Of a stretch of 64,000 nt of DNA, positions 41,955 to 54,174 are shown in pieces (the stretch's first letter is position 1; every line of letters begins with the position of its first letter). Source of the DNA: Choristoneura fumiferana (Eukaryota; Arthropoda; Insecta; Lepidoptera; Tortricidae); contig NC_133477.1 of assembly GCF_025370935.1 (NCBI RefSeq), positions 19,148,588 to 19,212,587 of the forward strand, given 5' to 3'. The notes under the pieces are model-generated. The model did no database searches and was not told the DNA's origin. It saw only the letters and a list, made by a program, of their open reading frames with translations. Both the position numbers and the translations under genes were made by a program.

Positions 41955-42188
41955 CAAATGAAGTGGCAATGGGCAGGCCACATCGCTCGAAGAACAGATA
42001 ACCGTTGGGGGAGAAAAGTCCTCGAGTGGCGACCACGAACCGGAAGACGAAGCGTTGGCAGGCCTCCCACCAGGTGGACTGACGACATCGTGAGAGTGGC
42101 GGGAAACCGGTGGATGCAAGTGGCGGTTGTCGTTCATTGTGGTTCTAAGGGGGAGGCCTTTGTCCAGCAGTGGACGTCTTCCGGCTGA
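41955..42188 (+). repeat. RTE LINE C-terminal fragment, first copy
   Basis: The plus-strand frame reads QWAGHIARRTDNRWGRKV, LEWRPRTGRRSVGRPPTRW, TDDIVRVAGNRWMQ and ends VQQWTSSG-stop, the conserved C-terminus of RTE-clade endonuclease/reverse-transcriptase proteins. Everything upstream is missing, so it is a 5'-truncated retroposed copy. The minus-strand 180-codon frame across it is a shadow. Confidence 0.8.
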
Positions 42189-42528
42189 TGATGAGTCAAT
42201 CTCGCATGTTGCTACGCGGTAGTCACGTTTTAAATACAGAAGAGAAAACAGTGAACTGTACGATTCTGAGTATAATTTAATACAGGCGCCGCCCGACAGA
42301 ATTTGGATATTTACGACTTCCATCCATTTCAATACAGGTCCGCGTTCAACCAAATAAACGAAAAACCATAAACTCCTCCTTATCAATAAAGCCCGCGGCT
42401 CGAAAGGATGACAGTGACCGGTTAGTGACAGTAATATAATGCATATAGAAGAAAGAAGATAGTGTAGAATTATCTATACCGTGTGAATGAAATAAGCGGT
42501 GAAAAGGAGGTTAAACAGCGGCAGCCTA

Positions 42529-42745
42529 CCGTAAACTGCTTCAACTTTGCCCTCTGGCCCCAACATTGCCTGATTCGATTTAGAGTCGATAACTTAGCAC
42601 CCTTTAGGTTTTTAAAACTTTTATCCCCCGTAATAATAATTCCCGTGTAGATAAAAGTTTAAAACCTATAAGAGTGCTAAGTTATCGACTCTAAATCAAG
42701 TCAGGCAATGTTGGGGCCAGAGGGCAAAGTTGAAGCAGTTTACGG
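42529..42745. mobile_element. palindromic element, orientation A
   Basis: Arms of about 100 bases: CCGTAAACTGCTTCAACTTT and AAAGTTGAAGCAGTTTACGG. The asymmetric centre reads CCCCCGTAATAATAATTCCC. In the second copy (59438-59653) the flanks are in the same orientation but the centre is reversed. Confidence 0.85.
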
Positions 42746-43452
42746 TATATCTGGTTTATTAGCCAGATGTATTAACATCTTTCGACTTAAGGTGTGTAGA
42801 GACTGTCAATGCAAAAAAGGCGAACAATCTAGACCTGTCTCGTAACTAAAAACGCTTTTTAAAGATCAGCAGCTGTTTGTTATAAAGCAAACAACATAAA
42901 CGATTAGCTTTTATTTATTTTGTAAGAGGTTTTTCCAATTGAAATACAGGTCCAATTCTTTAATCTTTCTTTCATCTTTCAGTCAGTTATCTTTCTTTTT
43001 TCGAAAGTTTACATTTGCCAATCGAATTCTGTTTGGACAGTAGAAAGTAGATTTATTCGGCGCATTGCAGTTTTATAAATAAATTAATAAATGTGACAGC
43101 GACATAGAAAATGGCGCGTCAATTATATGCTCTTCAAGGTCTATTCCACTGTCATTCCGTCTCTATTTATTTTGTACGATTAGACAGAGATGGCATTACA
43201 AATATCTGTCACATAAAACAAGACTTAACAGAGAGTGATGATACAGGAGGTTATTTATTGTCGTACCTTAAGAATACGTTTAGTGAACGTATACGAAATG
43301 ACTTATCACTAATATTTACATGTTTTGTATTTTAGGTGGTTTCCATAGCCTGAGATCCCATCGTAAAATTTGTAACATTCTTTGCACATAGTATCATAAC
43401 GCCACAGAGTTGCCTAAAAAAATTTAGGAGCGTTTCATTAAATAAGGTCTTG

Positions 43453-43545
43453 CATAAGCTTAGCTATCGTAAGGTCGCGGGTGAGCAAGGAAATTATTTT
43501 AGTTCATTCATATGGACCTCCGCAAAGTAACGCCTGATTCAATAA
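43453..43545 (-). mobile_element. 93-base insertion with 16-base target duplication
   Basis: Flanked by ATTAAATAAGGTCTTG at 43437-43452 and 43546-43561; the second copy has a single ATTAAATAAGGTCTTG at 60406-60421. The inserted piece is the reverse complement of about 57388-57480, i.e. one arm of the foldback at 57380-57804. Confidence 0.85.
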
Positions 43546-43577
43546 ATTAAATAAGGTCTTGTTAAAATTTTCATTTT

Positions 43578-43956
43578 TAGGGTTCCGGAGCCAAAATGGC
43601 AAAAACGGTTGGAATAGGGGGGATTAAACAATTAGGGGTTTGCTAAGACGATTTTTCGATTCAGTGATTTGTTTGGAAATATTCAACTTTAAAGTGCAAA
43701 TTTTCCTCTAAAATCTAAACGGTGGTGGAAAAATTTGAAAAAATTCAGGATGGTAGTAAACATATCAAACTTCCAAGGAAAACTATAACGGCTAAGTTTG
43801 CTTGAGAATTATTCGTAGTTTAAGAGTAAATAGCCTAAGTATTATATTAATATACCTAAACTTGGAAGATTCCGTATAAAATACGAAAATCCTTAGAAAA
43901 TATCACTTAATTTTTTCGTAATGGCTACGGAACCCTATTTCGGGCGTGTCCGACAC
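43578..43956 (+). repeat. dispersed repeat (GGGTTCCGG...CGGAACCCTA) running into the gap
   Basis: Starts AGGGTTCCGGAGCCAAAATG and includes ATTCAACTTTAAAGTGC and AAATCTAAACGGTGG, the inverted counterpart of 15190-15330; it ends GGCTACGGAACCCTATTTCG and GGGCGTGTCCGACAC. No counterpart follows 60437, so it is either unique to this haplotype or the true boundary. Confidence 0.6.
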
Positions 43957-44056
43957 NNNNNNNNNNNNNNNNNNNNNNNNNNNNNNNNNNNNNNNNNNNN
44001 NNNNNNNNNNNNNNNNNNNNNNNNNNNNNNNNNNNNNNNNNNNNNNNNNNNNNNNN
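43957..44056. other. assembly gap, 100 N
   Basis: A run of exactly 100 undetermined bases, the usual placeholder for a scaffold gap of unknown size. The sequence to the right begins inside the AAGCGGAGCTCC hairpin that is intact at 29047-29067. Confidence 0.99.
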
Positions 44057-44789
44057 CCGCAAAGCGGAGCTCCGTCGACCTTGTGTCATATTGCTGAAAA
44101 TCAATAACAGTATATACTGTTTAGCCTAATCTACATAGCTTAAGTTAATAAGTCGGGATTTTATTATTGATTGGTGTATGATATTCGGATTTGAAATCGG
44201 TATTTTAGTAATCGGAATTAGTATTTTTGACCTTTCGGATTATTATTGAGTCGGACTTGTTATTTGTTCGGTTTATTAAAATTCGGAATTTTGAACATCG
44301 TCATTTTAAACATTAGGTATTTTTAATCGTCGGATTTATCAAAATCGAATTTATGAAGAATCGGAATAGTCATATTAGGAGTTTTAAAACATTCGGAATT
44401 ATAAAAATCGGTATTTTGAAGTTCGTGATTTCGACTTTCGAAATTTCGTCTTTCGTATTTATGTAGTGTACCCCTGTAAAACTCATAATACAAAATTTTG
44501 ATGGATATGAAATGAAAATAACTAACCAACAAAAAGTTGGAAAACCCCCACTTTGTCACTTCAAGTTCAATATCTCAAAAACGGCTGAACCGATTTTCAT
44601 AAAACATGTCTAAGAACCATCACTATAAAACCTGCTATCAAGTAAAAAAAACCCGTTTAAGAGCTACGATGCCACAGACAGACAGTCAGACACATAGCGG
44701 TCAAACTTATAATAACATCTTTTGCGTCGGGGGTTAATGAAATGAAAAGTTTTTTATATATTTCATGAATAATCTCTTCTGGATGGATA

Positions 44790-45402
44790 TACCTGCGAAA
44801 AAGCTTGGTATCCTATCCAAGGTTAGGCGATACTTCACTACGGACCAGCTCATTGGTCTTTACCGAGCCCAAGTCCGATCCTGCATGGAGTATTGCTGCC
44901 ACCTTTGGGACGGTTCTGCTGAATATCAGCTAGCTGCTTTGGATTCGGTAGAACAGCGAGCGAAGAGGCTCATCGGCGTCACCTGCGATGCGATTATTTT
45001 TGTCGTCAGAGCCTTCGTCATCGCAGAAGAGTGGCTTCCCTGTCGGTATTCTACAGGCTACATTACGGAGAATGTGCTTCGGAATTGCACGACCTTATTC
45101 CACCTGCTCCTTTCTTCCACAGGTCGACCAGAAGTAGGCGGGTCTCCACCCTTACGTTGTCAGTATTCCAAATCCGCACAAAAGCGTTTCGCTCTTCCTT
45201 CATCAATCGCACAGCAAAAGAGTGGAATTCCCTGCCTGCGACTGTGTTTCCTGAACACTACAATTTGGCCGCCTTCAAGTCTAGGGTGAATGAGCATTTA
45301 CAGGCAAGCGTGCTCCATCGTAGGCCTCATCCTCGCTTTCCATCAGGCGTGATTGTGGCCAAACGCAAGCCTATACTGTATAAAAAAAAAAAAAAAAAAA
45401 AA
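44790..45402 (+). mobile_element. Jockey/CR1-type LINE, 5'-truncated, poly-A tail
   Basis: Encodes the end of a reverse transcriptase protein: LSKVRRYFTTDQLIGLYRAQ, YCCHLWDG, LDSVEQRAKRLIG; after a frame change and small deletion, SLSVFYRLHYGECASELHDL, RTAKEWNSLPATVF, YNLAAFKSRV, then about 22 A. The first copy shows the empty site at 29814-29818 (GGATGGATTACCACC). Target duplication is at most TACC (44790-44793 and 45403-45406). Confidence 0.9.
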
Positions 45403-45814
45403 TACCACCTGACTTCTTCTCATTATTGTTTACCTAATTAGTTAGGAACAATATTATTTTTAGTAAAATTATAAATAAATACTAGCCGTTGCCTGCGACT
45501 CCGTCCGCGTTGAAGTATGAAAAAAATTTACGTGTAATTCTCAGACCGACCGAATATGCACGAAAAAAAAAACATAAAAATCGGTCAAGAAGTTTCGGAG
45601 GAGTTTCGCCACAAACATTATGACACGAGAATGTTATATATTAAAAAAAAATGTCTACTAGCTATTTTCGGTATTAAGAAATGGTGGCAGTTTCATTGTG
45701 ATGTACCATTGTGGCCAATAAACATTTAAACATCTGTGGCAGCATATTAAATAGACCCAAGAACGGCGTCTTTGACCTAATTTCTAACTAATAAGAAGCA
45801 AGTCGTCGCTCCAT

Positions 45815-46030
45815 CTCGTTGGAGGCCTACCAACAGCTCGTCTCCCGTCGAGAACGTGACCCCATCGGTCATCAGTCCTGCGAGCAATGTGCCCCGCCCA
45901 CTGCCTTCAGTTTCATGTTGGTAACCTTAGTTCTACTGGTAAGATCACGGGATCGCGGTGGAAAGCACAAGACCGGTCCGAGTGGAGAGCCTTGGGGAGG
46001 CCTATGTCCAGCAGTGAAGCTCTTTCGGCT
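45815..46030. repeat. inverted pair of RTE tail fragments, second copy
   Basis: Counterpart of 30225-30460 with small deletions (GATCACGGGATCGCGGTGG). Confidence 0.55.
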
Positions 46031-47063
46031 GACATGGTGAAGAAGTAAATACCAACTGGACTCGCCTGGTTGACTAATTTTTACGTGACTTCGGCAATGG
46101 GCGCAGGCAAGTACGACCAAGCAAGCAAGTAAGGTATTAATTCGTGCGCTTCTGGCACATTACATTAACGCATGAATTATCAGGTCAACAAACATTCGGT
46201 CGTACACATCTCTCACACCAAGAGGGACAACTCTTAATCTCTTGGTGTCTAGCGAAAATGCTAACTGTCCACAAAGAACCACTATCTATGCACTATTAAG
46301 AATTCAACATCGAAACAATAGATTATCGAGGTCAATGTGGAGCTTCAATCAGACAATGACGGGGTCAACGGCGACATGGTTGCGTGAGTCAGACTCGCGG
46401 ACATCCTATATAAGTATTCGTGTGGATTGGTTTATAACTCCTTACAAACTAAACTGTAAATCCTTTAGACTACCTACATATTACTACGTTTAATTCAGAG
46501 ACAGAATAGACAGAATGGCCGTGGTCGTCGGTTAATGATTGGTCTCTAACCTTTCTGTCGACTTTTGGGAGAACTCGCACCAAGACGCGACGGATCGCTG
46601 TATTTTTAATTGAGGGAAACGTCTAAGTGCTCGATGAAATGTACGAATTGACCTTTATTCTTGGCAAAATGTACTAGTTTTCCCTTGCCTTCCACATTGC
46701 ACGTATAGAGCACATCTATCCTGGGCCATTAGTTCGCCTTTTAGGACATCTACTTGGGCCAATCAACTTTTTTACCCACACTAATCAGTCCGCGACATTT
46801 TTCAAACAATTGCAGATTTTTGTAAGTAAACATGTTTTTTTCTGTAATTCAATAACTAGATGGTGTACATGAATTCATGCCATCCTACGTAAGTTCAACC
46901 TATTAAACCGTGAAATTTCTTGTTGGAAGTACGATTTTTTGGTAACGCAGGAGACGCCCAAAGTGTGGGTAAAATAGTTGATTGGCCCACTTATACATGG
47001 GCTCGTTCTACTCTAAAACTGGGCACGGCACGGCAGACTACATAAAACACATTAAGTTCTTAC

Positions 47064-47815
47064 GTGATGGCAGCATCAGCTAGTTCCCTTCCGACCTCGT
47101 CTCTTGAAAAAGATATAGCCCCAGCTTCTACCCAGATATCCGCAGCTCTTGCACCCCAATTCTTTTCCAAGGAATCGAAAGATTTCACCACGACCACGTC
47201 CAAGTCCAAATACACACCACCGAATTTGTACAACGAAAGATAACGCAACACATCTGATGAATGAGATATCCGCCACCTTGTCCTATTCAACGCACCGCCC
47301 GACACCATAGACTCCAAAGGAGTACCTTTCGCGTATTTTCCTATATGTACTCTTGTTAACTTGATATTGGTTAGGTTTTTTATGACAGATATGGCTCCAG
47401 TTTTCAAGGCATAGTGCGTCACAGGAGCGGCAAACAGAACATTAATTTGCCAATCAGGATGCGCTCTGGCGGCAGATTCCACAGAACAAGCTTGTCGAGA
47501 GTTGAGTGTCCCACTGCAAGAAGTTTCGTGAAAGAATATGGACTTCGCTGGAGGGTTAAACTCTCTTGCATCGGCTCGTGGTAACGTCACATCTGTCTCT
47601 ATGTAATGGCATGTTGTATTATCCCAAGGACCCCAATATAGGAAGTATACATCTGGATTGAAGTAGTTGATTAATAAAATCACCGTACCGACCATGATAC
47701 CAGCGCCCAAAGCAAGGCAGGCGAGTATCTTTCTCCGTCTCCTTAGTTTATTACTGAACATTAAATTATAAATCATCGAGTATATCTTCTTGTACGTCAT
47801 TTTGATGCTTTTCAT
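47064..47815 (-). CDS. alpha-1,4-glycosyltransferase exon 1a, second copy, intact
   Basis: ATG at 47815-47813 opens 250 codons plus two bases to donor AC|GTAAGA. The N-terminus MKSIKMTYKKIYSMIYN precedes a basic patch (KLRRRRK) and a signal anchor (about residues 31-50, ILACLALGAGIMVGTVILLI). Then YFLYWGPWDNTTCHY, SIFFHETSCSG, QINVLFAAPV, RISHSSDVLRYLSLYKFGG and the DXD motif in VYLDLDVVVVKSF, then GAISFSRD and ADAAI. Another in-frame Met (MFSNKLRRRR, near 47758) aligns better with the start of exon 1b and may be the real one. With exons 2 and 3 the product would be 366 residues. Relative to exon 1b the catalytic half is highly similar, while the anchor, stem and VKNL/KNIT region differ. Golgi lumenal activity is inferred from the family. 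Confidence 0.9.
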
Positions 47816-48814
47816 GCTGTTGTATTTTCGGTTATTAATGAAACATTAAATTTTTTCTTCACCTGGCTCTTTGAATCAAAGCCAAAGAGATCAAAGCTTT
47901 GAATCAACAACGAACGGTCACTCAGCAACGTGTCATCAACTCTATAGGTACTAATACTCTTTGGTCAGAGTTTTTTTTAAATACCAAAAACAAATAAATA
48001 AAAAGAGTTCGTAACACAATCGTCAATGTTTTTTAGCTTTGGCACAATGTGGCCTTTATGGAATTGCCATCGAAATATTTTACTTACTATTTCGATGGGA
48101 ATTGCATTTACGTAATTTGAATGGGGGTTTTTGACATAGGATTTATTCGATTTATTGCTAGATGACATTAGCATCATGCCGTGAGGTCCGTTTCACGTTA
48201 CAGTCTCCCTTGCTCATTTAGTTTTTAATTGGTTTTTAATCAATCGCAAATGTGAGACAAATGTGAAATTTCTCAAATGGACCTCACAGACAGAAAAAGA
48301 ACAATTAATGGTTTTCTAAGAATTAGAAAAAATTATCTTCGAATCGATTTACGTGGTCAAGTAAATTGCACGGTAAACATGGGTCCATCTTATTCTAAAG
48401 TTGGGTATAGGTAGTCATTCACGATGACGCGTGCCGTGGTTCTTATTACAATGTCTTTAATGACTAATTTTGTCAAAATCACGCGTCTTCGTGGATGGCA
48501 CTAGGTGTACGACACGGACAGGACAGTATAAGTTTCTTAGGTGTTTATAAACATCTATAACTTAAAAGTGTCGAGTTTGTGTTAGAGTTTACTAATAAGA
48601 CCAGAGGCCGTATTGCCTAACGTTTTTGTTTGACGCTCGCGATCGCAATCAAATGACAGCTTTTGTATGGGAAATCACCATTATATTTTTTCGTAGATGA
48701 GTTCAGGTTTATTCACGATGTTTTCTTCTGGGTAAAGCTGATGGTAATTTTTTAAATTTAACTGCGAAATGGTCCAATTAATTAACGCACATCTTTACAG
48801 TTTTGTGCAGAAAA

Positions 48815-48925
48815 TTCATTATCATCATCATAATCATCATATCAGCCTTAGGACGTCCACTGTCGGACATAGGCCTTACCCCCGAGCGTTAGACAATAAG
48901 GCGGCTGGTCATCCGTCCTTGTCGT
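48815..48925 (+). repeat. LINE/SINE tail, second copy
   Basis: TTATCATCATCATAATCATC, AGCCTTAGGACGTCCACTG and GGACATAGGCCTTACCCCC. Counterpart 33185-33310. Confidence 0.55.
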
Positions 48926-49560
48926 TGATGAAAATGCAGAAAATTATTTTATATAAAATGTCGCGCCAGATTCTTCGCGTTGCGGTGTAAAAAGTTGATT
49001 ATTATTTCCGTTACTTGTGGCTAAATTGGTATCTTTTACGTAAAAAAGGTTATCATTAAAACGTCAATAATGATGATAGGCAGGCTGGTAGGTAACCATT
49101 AATCTTTCATTAAATATGATAAGAATGCGGTAGTTGGATAGATAACCAGGTACAGTCAAGGGTATAAATTTAAAATTAGGTACACAAGTATATTTGTCGC
49201 TATCGCTATAGCTGTTAGACATGTATAAAAAATATAATATAAAAGTGAACCGCCAGAACGGGAAAAAAAACGAACAGAGCAGGATAGCGCTCAACAACAC
49301 TTGTTTTGACACGTTTCTCCCAAACAACGCATTATTTCTCTGGAATTTTAAAGCAAGTCGATTCTTTAACCTTGGGAATCGCGAAAAACTTGAGAAAATA
49401 TGATATTGGGTGTGTACATTTTGTATATTAAGCAAAATAAAATCACAAGTTCAAACGAGCGATCAATGCCAGTGTTGCCATTCACGGAAAAAGAAATCTA
49501 TTCATTATCCTGCATTGCAGTCTGTAAAGCTCTTTAACCCATTCATTGCCGCGCGCCTGC

Positions 49561-49604
49561 AGGGCTACTACGAAACTCGAATTTCGTGTCGTGCGGTCCC
49601 TCTA
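49561..49604 (+). repeat. MITE arm beside exon 1b donor, second copy
   Basis: Same as 33971-34014. The single arm is shared by both copies, so it predates their divergence. Confidence 0.7.
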
Positions 49605-49627
49605 ACAGATATAAGATCCATTCTTAC

Positions 49628-50316
49628 CTGATAGCAGCATCAGCCACCTCCCTTCCTACGTTGTCTCTCGAAAAAGCCAGCGCTCCGGCAGCTACCGACT
49701 TAGCAGTCTCCCTTGCAGCCCAATTCCTCACCAAGGAATCGAAAGGTTTCGCCACAACCACATCCAAGTCTAAATAAACGCCACCGAATTTGTACAACGA
49801 CAGATATCGTAACACATCTGATGAATGGGATATCCGCCACCTTGTCCTTTTCAATGCACCGCCCGACACCATAGACTCCAAAGGAGTACCTCTCGCGTAC
49901 TTTTCTATATGCACTCTTAAAAACTTGACATTCGTTATATTTTTTAATAGAGCGACGGCCCCCGATTTCAAGGTATGGTCCTTCACAGGAGCTGCAAACA
50001 AAACATTAATTTGCCAATCTGGGTGCGCTCTGGCTGCGGATTCTACTGCACAAGCTTGGCGGGAGTTGAGTTCCCCACTGCAGGAAGTTTCGTGAAAGAA
50101 TATAGACCTCGCTGGAGGCTTAAAGTCTTTTCCATCAGCGCGTGGCAAGTTACCATCTGTCTCCATGTAATGACACGTTGTATTCTCCAAAGGACCCCAA
50201 TGTATGAAGTATAAATCTGGAGAGAGATCACTGTTCAATATGGTCAGTGTGCAGAGCACAATCAAACCAGTGCAGGCAACTATCTTCCGCCGTCTTAGTT
50301 TTTTACTGTAAAACAT
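49628..50316 (-). CDS. alpha-1,4-glycosyltransferase exon 1b, second copy
   Basis: Same length and splice donor (CAG|GTAAGA) as 34038-34726, with a handful of base differences and one replacement (EKYARGTP instead of EKYAKGTP). Start MFYSKKLRRRK, anchor, SIFFHETSCSG, DXD in VYLDLDVVVAKPF. If the duplication is a haplotype artefact, this is the other allele of exon 1b. No middle or last exon is present between here and 60.4 kb or in the second copy at all. Confidence 0.9.
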
Positions 50317-51544
50317 CTTGCTATCTACCTATCTAATAAATGTTTTTTATCACAATTTGGCCTGTTTTTTGGCATTATAATGATTCAGTCACTGTTAAAA
50401 ATATGGAACGTTTGTATTCACAGAATCAGAATATCACCGGCTCGAGATTATGTTGGCCGCATGGCATCAGCACTTAGTCTTAATGAATTAAAATATTGGT
50501 TGGGTTTATTTTTCACTCACTCACTGGTTTAAATTTAGATCGTTGTTATGTTAAGATGCGTATGTGCGGACACGTTATAAAAACACCAAACAATCAACCG
50601 CCGACAGTGCCTGCCCGGCGTGTACTGGCGGCGGCCGGACGGCTGCGCTGCTTGCTGGCTGGTGTAGGTATAGTTATAGTATAGGGAAGGGACAGACAGC
50701 GAGCGAGCTAGTCGAGCTACTCGCGTGCCTGCGAATAAAACGAAAACGTCGCGTTTAAGTCATAGGCGATAAAGAGATAATAAACAATTATGATTAAAGA
50801 TTAAAAAGTACAAACTCTGGTATTTACACGTTTTAACGTTTTTTAAACTGTATTTACCTACTGAAAGTGTGCCAAATTAACGCAATTCTAATTTCAGCGC
50901 CTGAGGCAACGAAACAAACTGCACAAAATAAGGTAGCGCTTGCAGTACAGATATCAAGAGAGTGATGCTTATGATTTGAATATGCAAGAGAAAAAGATCA
51001 TAATTAGCACACTAATAAATCAATAGACATAGCACAAGAAATTAATTTCTGTCAGTACTTGTATAATATTTATCACGTTAAATGCTTATTATTCAATTTT
51101 AATGTTTTTATTAAAATTGTTTTTTGTCAAACTTAAAATCTAAATCACTTTTACCACAAGGTTTTGTACATATTTAAAAATAATACTTCTTATTTTTTGT
51201 GGTGAAATAGCGTCAGGATATTTGGACAAGTGAAAAATTGAAAAATGGACCACTTTTTGAGAAATAGCCATATGTCGATGCAGCACACAATCAGTCTTTC
51301 AAGTTTATTACGCATCTGTACCTCATAAGGAAAAGTACACCTTAATAGGATCACTCGCGTGTCTGTCTGTCCGTCTGTCACAGCCAATTTGCTATAAAAA
51401 TACTCAACTGATTGAGTTAAAACAGTTAAAAATAGTCATACATATGTTAGTCGGTAACCTAAAGACAAACGTGTAACGTAAATAATGTTTCAAAATTTTG
51501 GGGATAAATTAGAAAAAAAAAATCGAACTGTTATTTTAAAATGA

Positions 51545-52042
51545 ACATATTTGAAGTTACTTAAATAAATAACTTCAAAATTGACGATACTCCCTACTTT
51601 GTCTTGAGCACTACGGAGTTTAAAATATCGAAAAAAAAATCTACATGAACGGTTCACGGAAAGATAATGTCTATTCACCAAAGCAAATTTTTGAGTTATT
51701 GCGGTTTGAAAGTTAGTCATCACGAACTATTACTATGTTAACCATTAAAAAAAAGATGACGACATGTTCTTTTTTTGAAGTTACTTAAATAAATAACTTC
51801 AAAATTGACGATACTCCTACTTTGTCTTGAGAACTATGGGGTTTAAAATATCCAAAAAAAATCTACATGAACGGTTCACGGAAAGATAATGTCTAGTCAC
51901 CAAAGCAAATTTTTGAGTTATTGCGGTTTGAAAGTTAGTCATCACGAACTATTACTATGTTAACCATTAAAAAAAGATGACGGTTTGAAAGTTAGTCATC
52001 ACGAACTATTACTATGTTAACCATTAAAAAAAAGATGACGAC
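51545..52042 (+). repeat. local tandem duplication in the second copy only
   Basis: The block TTTGAAGTTACTTAAATAAA ... CGAACTATTACTATGTTAAC ... GATGACG occurs once at 36447-36662 in the first copy, but here twice (51549 and 51774) plus a short third piece from GGTTTGAAAGTTAGTCATCA (51982). It directly precedes the RTE insertion at 52051. Confidence 0.85.
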
Positions 52043-52050
52043 ATGTTCTT

Positions 52051-52554
52051 GGTCTATGAAAGAACACATGAAGGGTGATCTTCCGCTAGCCTTAAAGCGG
52101 AGGCTCGTCGACATGTGTATACTGCCTGTCCTAACTTACGGTGCTCAAACATGGTCACTTACTGAGTTACAGAAGACTAAATTGAAGGTTGCCAGAGAGC
52201 AATGGAGCGCAGTATGTTGGGAGTGAAACGGGTTGACCGGATCCGGAACACTATATTGCGCTCCAAAACACGCATTGCTGATGTGGGTGTCAAGACTGCC
52301 AGGCTGAATGGGACTGGGCAGGCCACGTCAGCCGTATGGAACCCAATAGGTGGGCTAAAATAGCCACAGACTGGATACCACAAAATGGACTTCGGCGGCG
52401 TGGCAGACCCAGGCGTCGATGGCGGGACGATCTTGGACGCCTTTCTTCGCAGCTGGTCAGAGATCGCCCAAGAAAGGTAGAGTGGAGGACATGGGGGGAG
52501 GCCTTTGCCCAGCAGTGGGACACATCTACAGGCTTCTAAATAATAATAATAATA
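52051..52554 (+). mobile_element. RTE LINE, 5'-truncated, (TAA)n tail, 8-base target duplication
   Basis: Encodes ALKRRLVDMCILPVLTYGAQ, TWSLTELQKTKLKVAREQ, then in another frame MEPNRWAKIATDWIP, RRRGRPRRRWRDDLG and WGEAFAQQWDTSTGF-stop, the C-terminal region of an RTE-type endonuclease/reverse transcriptase. It ends in TAATAATAATAA as RTE elements do. Flanked by ATGTTCTT at 52043-52050 and 52555-52562; the first copy has a single ATGTTCTT (36662-36671) at the empty site. A frame change in the middle makes it inactive. Confidence 0.9.
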
Positions 52555-52794
52555 ATGTTCTTTCCGTGGGCCCTTCATCTGTAGATTACAAAAAACCTAT
52601 AAGAAATTGTGGTGAATTGTTTTAAATATAGGACGAGGGGGTACAATTAATGCCAAAAAACATAACTATTAAAAAATCTCATCGTACGGAACATGTACAC
52701 TCGAACTAACTGAATCGTGACCCACTGTGGAACCTTTTCGTAGTAAAAAGTCGTAGTGAAATCACATTGCTTGACAAGGCAGGGGAATTTTTTA

Positions 52795-53010
52795 TTAAAA
52801 CACTTACTGCAGCAGGCTGGGGGCAGGCTGAAAACCAGCGCTGGCAGCTTCTGAGCAAGCGCAGCATAAGCTGAGCCTGTTCCTTTTGCCACACAGTGCA
52901 AGGGACTGGCAAACGCATTTTTTATTAGTTTATTGTCTATTTGTATTCTGTGTGCCTATCCTGTATTGTTCATGTTGGCAAATAAATCAATCTTCTTCTT
53001 CTTCTTCTTA
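52795..53010 (+). repeat. dispersed repeat ending AATAAATC(TTC)n, second copy
   Basis: Counterpart of 36890-37115. Confidence 0.55.
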
Positions 53011-54174
53011 CTGTGACAACGTTCTACGGTGGGTCAGGAATCAAATGGTTCGACTGTACATTGCAGTAAAGTAAAGAGTGAGTGAGATAGCAGTATTCGA
53101 TGAAGGTCAATAAAGCACGATGTGGGCGTAATTTGAGACAAAAAAATATAAAACTGTTAACTACGTAAATGACAATAAAGTGCTGGCTACTAGTTTTTGA
53201 AATTTAAGACTGTATTTGTAGCGAGCAATTATTTAGCTCGTAACCTTAATAAAAAAACTCAAATAAGGTTTTGTTTTCTTCTCGTTCTAAATACCACCGG
53301 GTTTGTAGTAATTTACAAAAAAATCTTAATGTGTTCCATGTGCAGCTGACTTGTCAAATGGGCTTTCCGGGTAATTTTATATAATACCGGATTATATGCA
53401 ACATAAAAAGCTTCAAATATGCATGATAATATGCTAGGAATATGCATGAAAACTGTTAATGTATGCAACATTGAATTAAGATTTTTTTACTTTTTATTCA
53501 TTTAAAAAAACTAAATATCGACACTGACAAATAAATATTTAAATTTTTAACAAGATGCTGTTCTGAATGTTCAGTACTAAAACTGTGCTTTCAATCATTG
53601 AAAATAATTCTAAAAGTGGAAAAATACCGTTCCACGTCCACTGAGTTAACTGAGCAGGTATTTGAATTTGAATGCTAACAGCATTTATTGCTTGTGGCTA
53701 TGGATCATCAATAATATGTATTGAATTTTGTTTACTGATGTTGTAAGGACTTACTGTCTCAATGTTAATCGACGTAATATTATCCGATGATTCTGTTGGG
53801 TTAAAACCGTGTAAAGTTTACAACTTGGACCACACGTCACGCGAGAGGTAGCGGTGGCACGCGCATGCTCCGTAACGGCAGTCGCTGCAATTGCTCTTCT
53901 CAAGCTTTATCTCATTCACGCCTTTATTCCGTGTGGATTAAAGTTGCAATTTAAACGATGTGAACGCACTAGTAAGATAGGAAAAAAACTGTCATATTGT
54001 GAATCAACAACGGATTTTTTTCATCAGAATACCCCTCCCTTCCCGCAGTTCCCGCAGAGGCCGCAGCTTGAGGTGCTTCTGATTGGTTGATTTAGATTTC
54101 TGCCAGAAAATTCATGTAGGTACCTCCGCCCGGATTGCTACCACCATCTTGCTCGCTAATTCTGACGTGAAGCA

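Larger units (their letters stand above)
29053..43577. repeat. 14.5-kb segment, first copy (partner 44057-60437)
   Basis: Nearly collinear with 44057-60437, including both glycosyltransferase first exons, LINE tails, microsatellites and unique spacer. Long stretches, such as 31240-31900 against 46855-47515, differ by only a few bases. Structural differences are discrete insertions described separately. The copy ends about 380 bases before the N-gap, in a dispersed repeat. Confidence 0.93.

Noticed and set aside
41844..42386. 180-codon minus-strand frame
   Set aside because: Antisense shadow of the RTE C-terminal coding sequence at 41955-42188.
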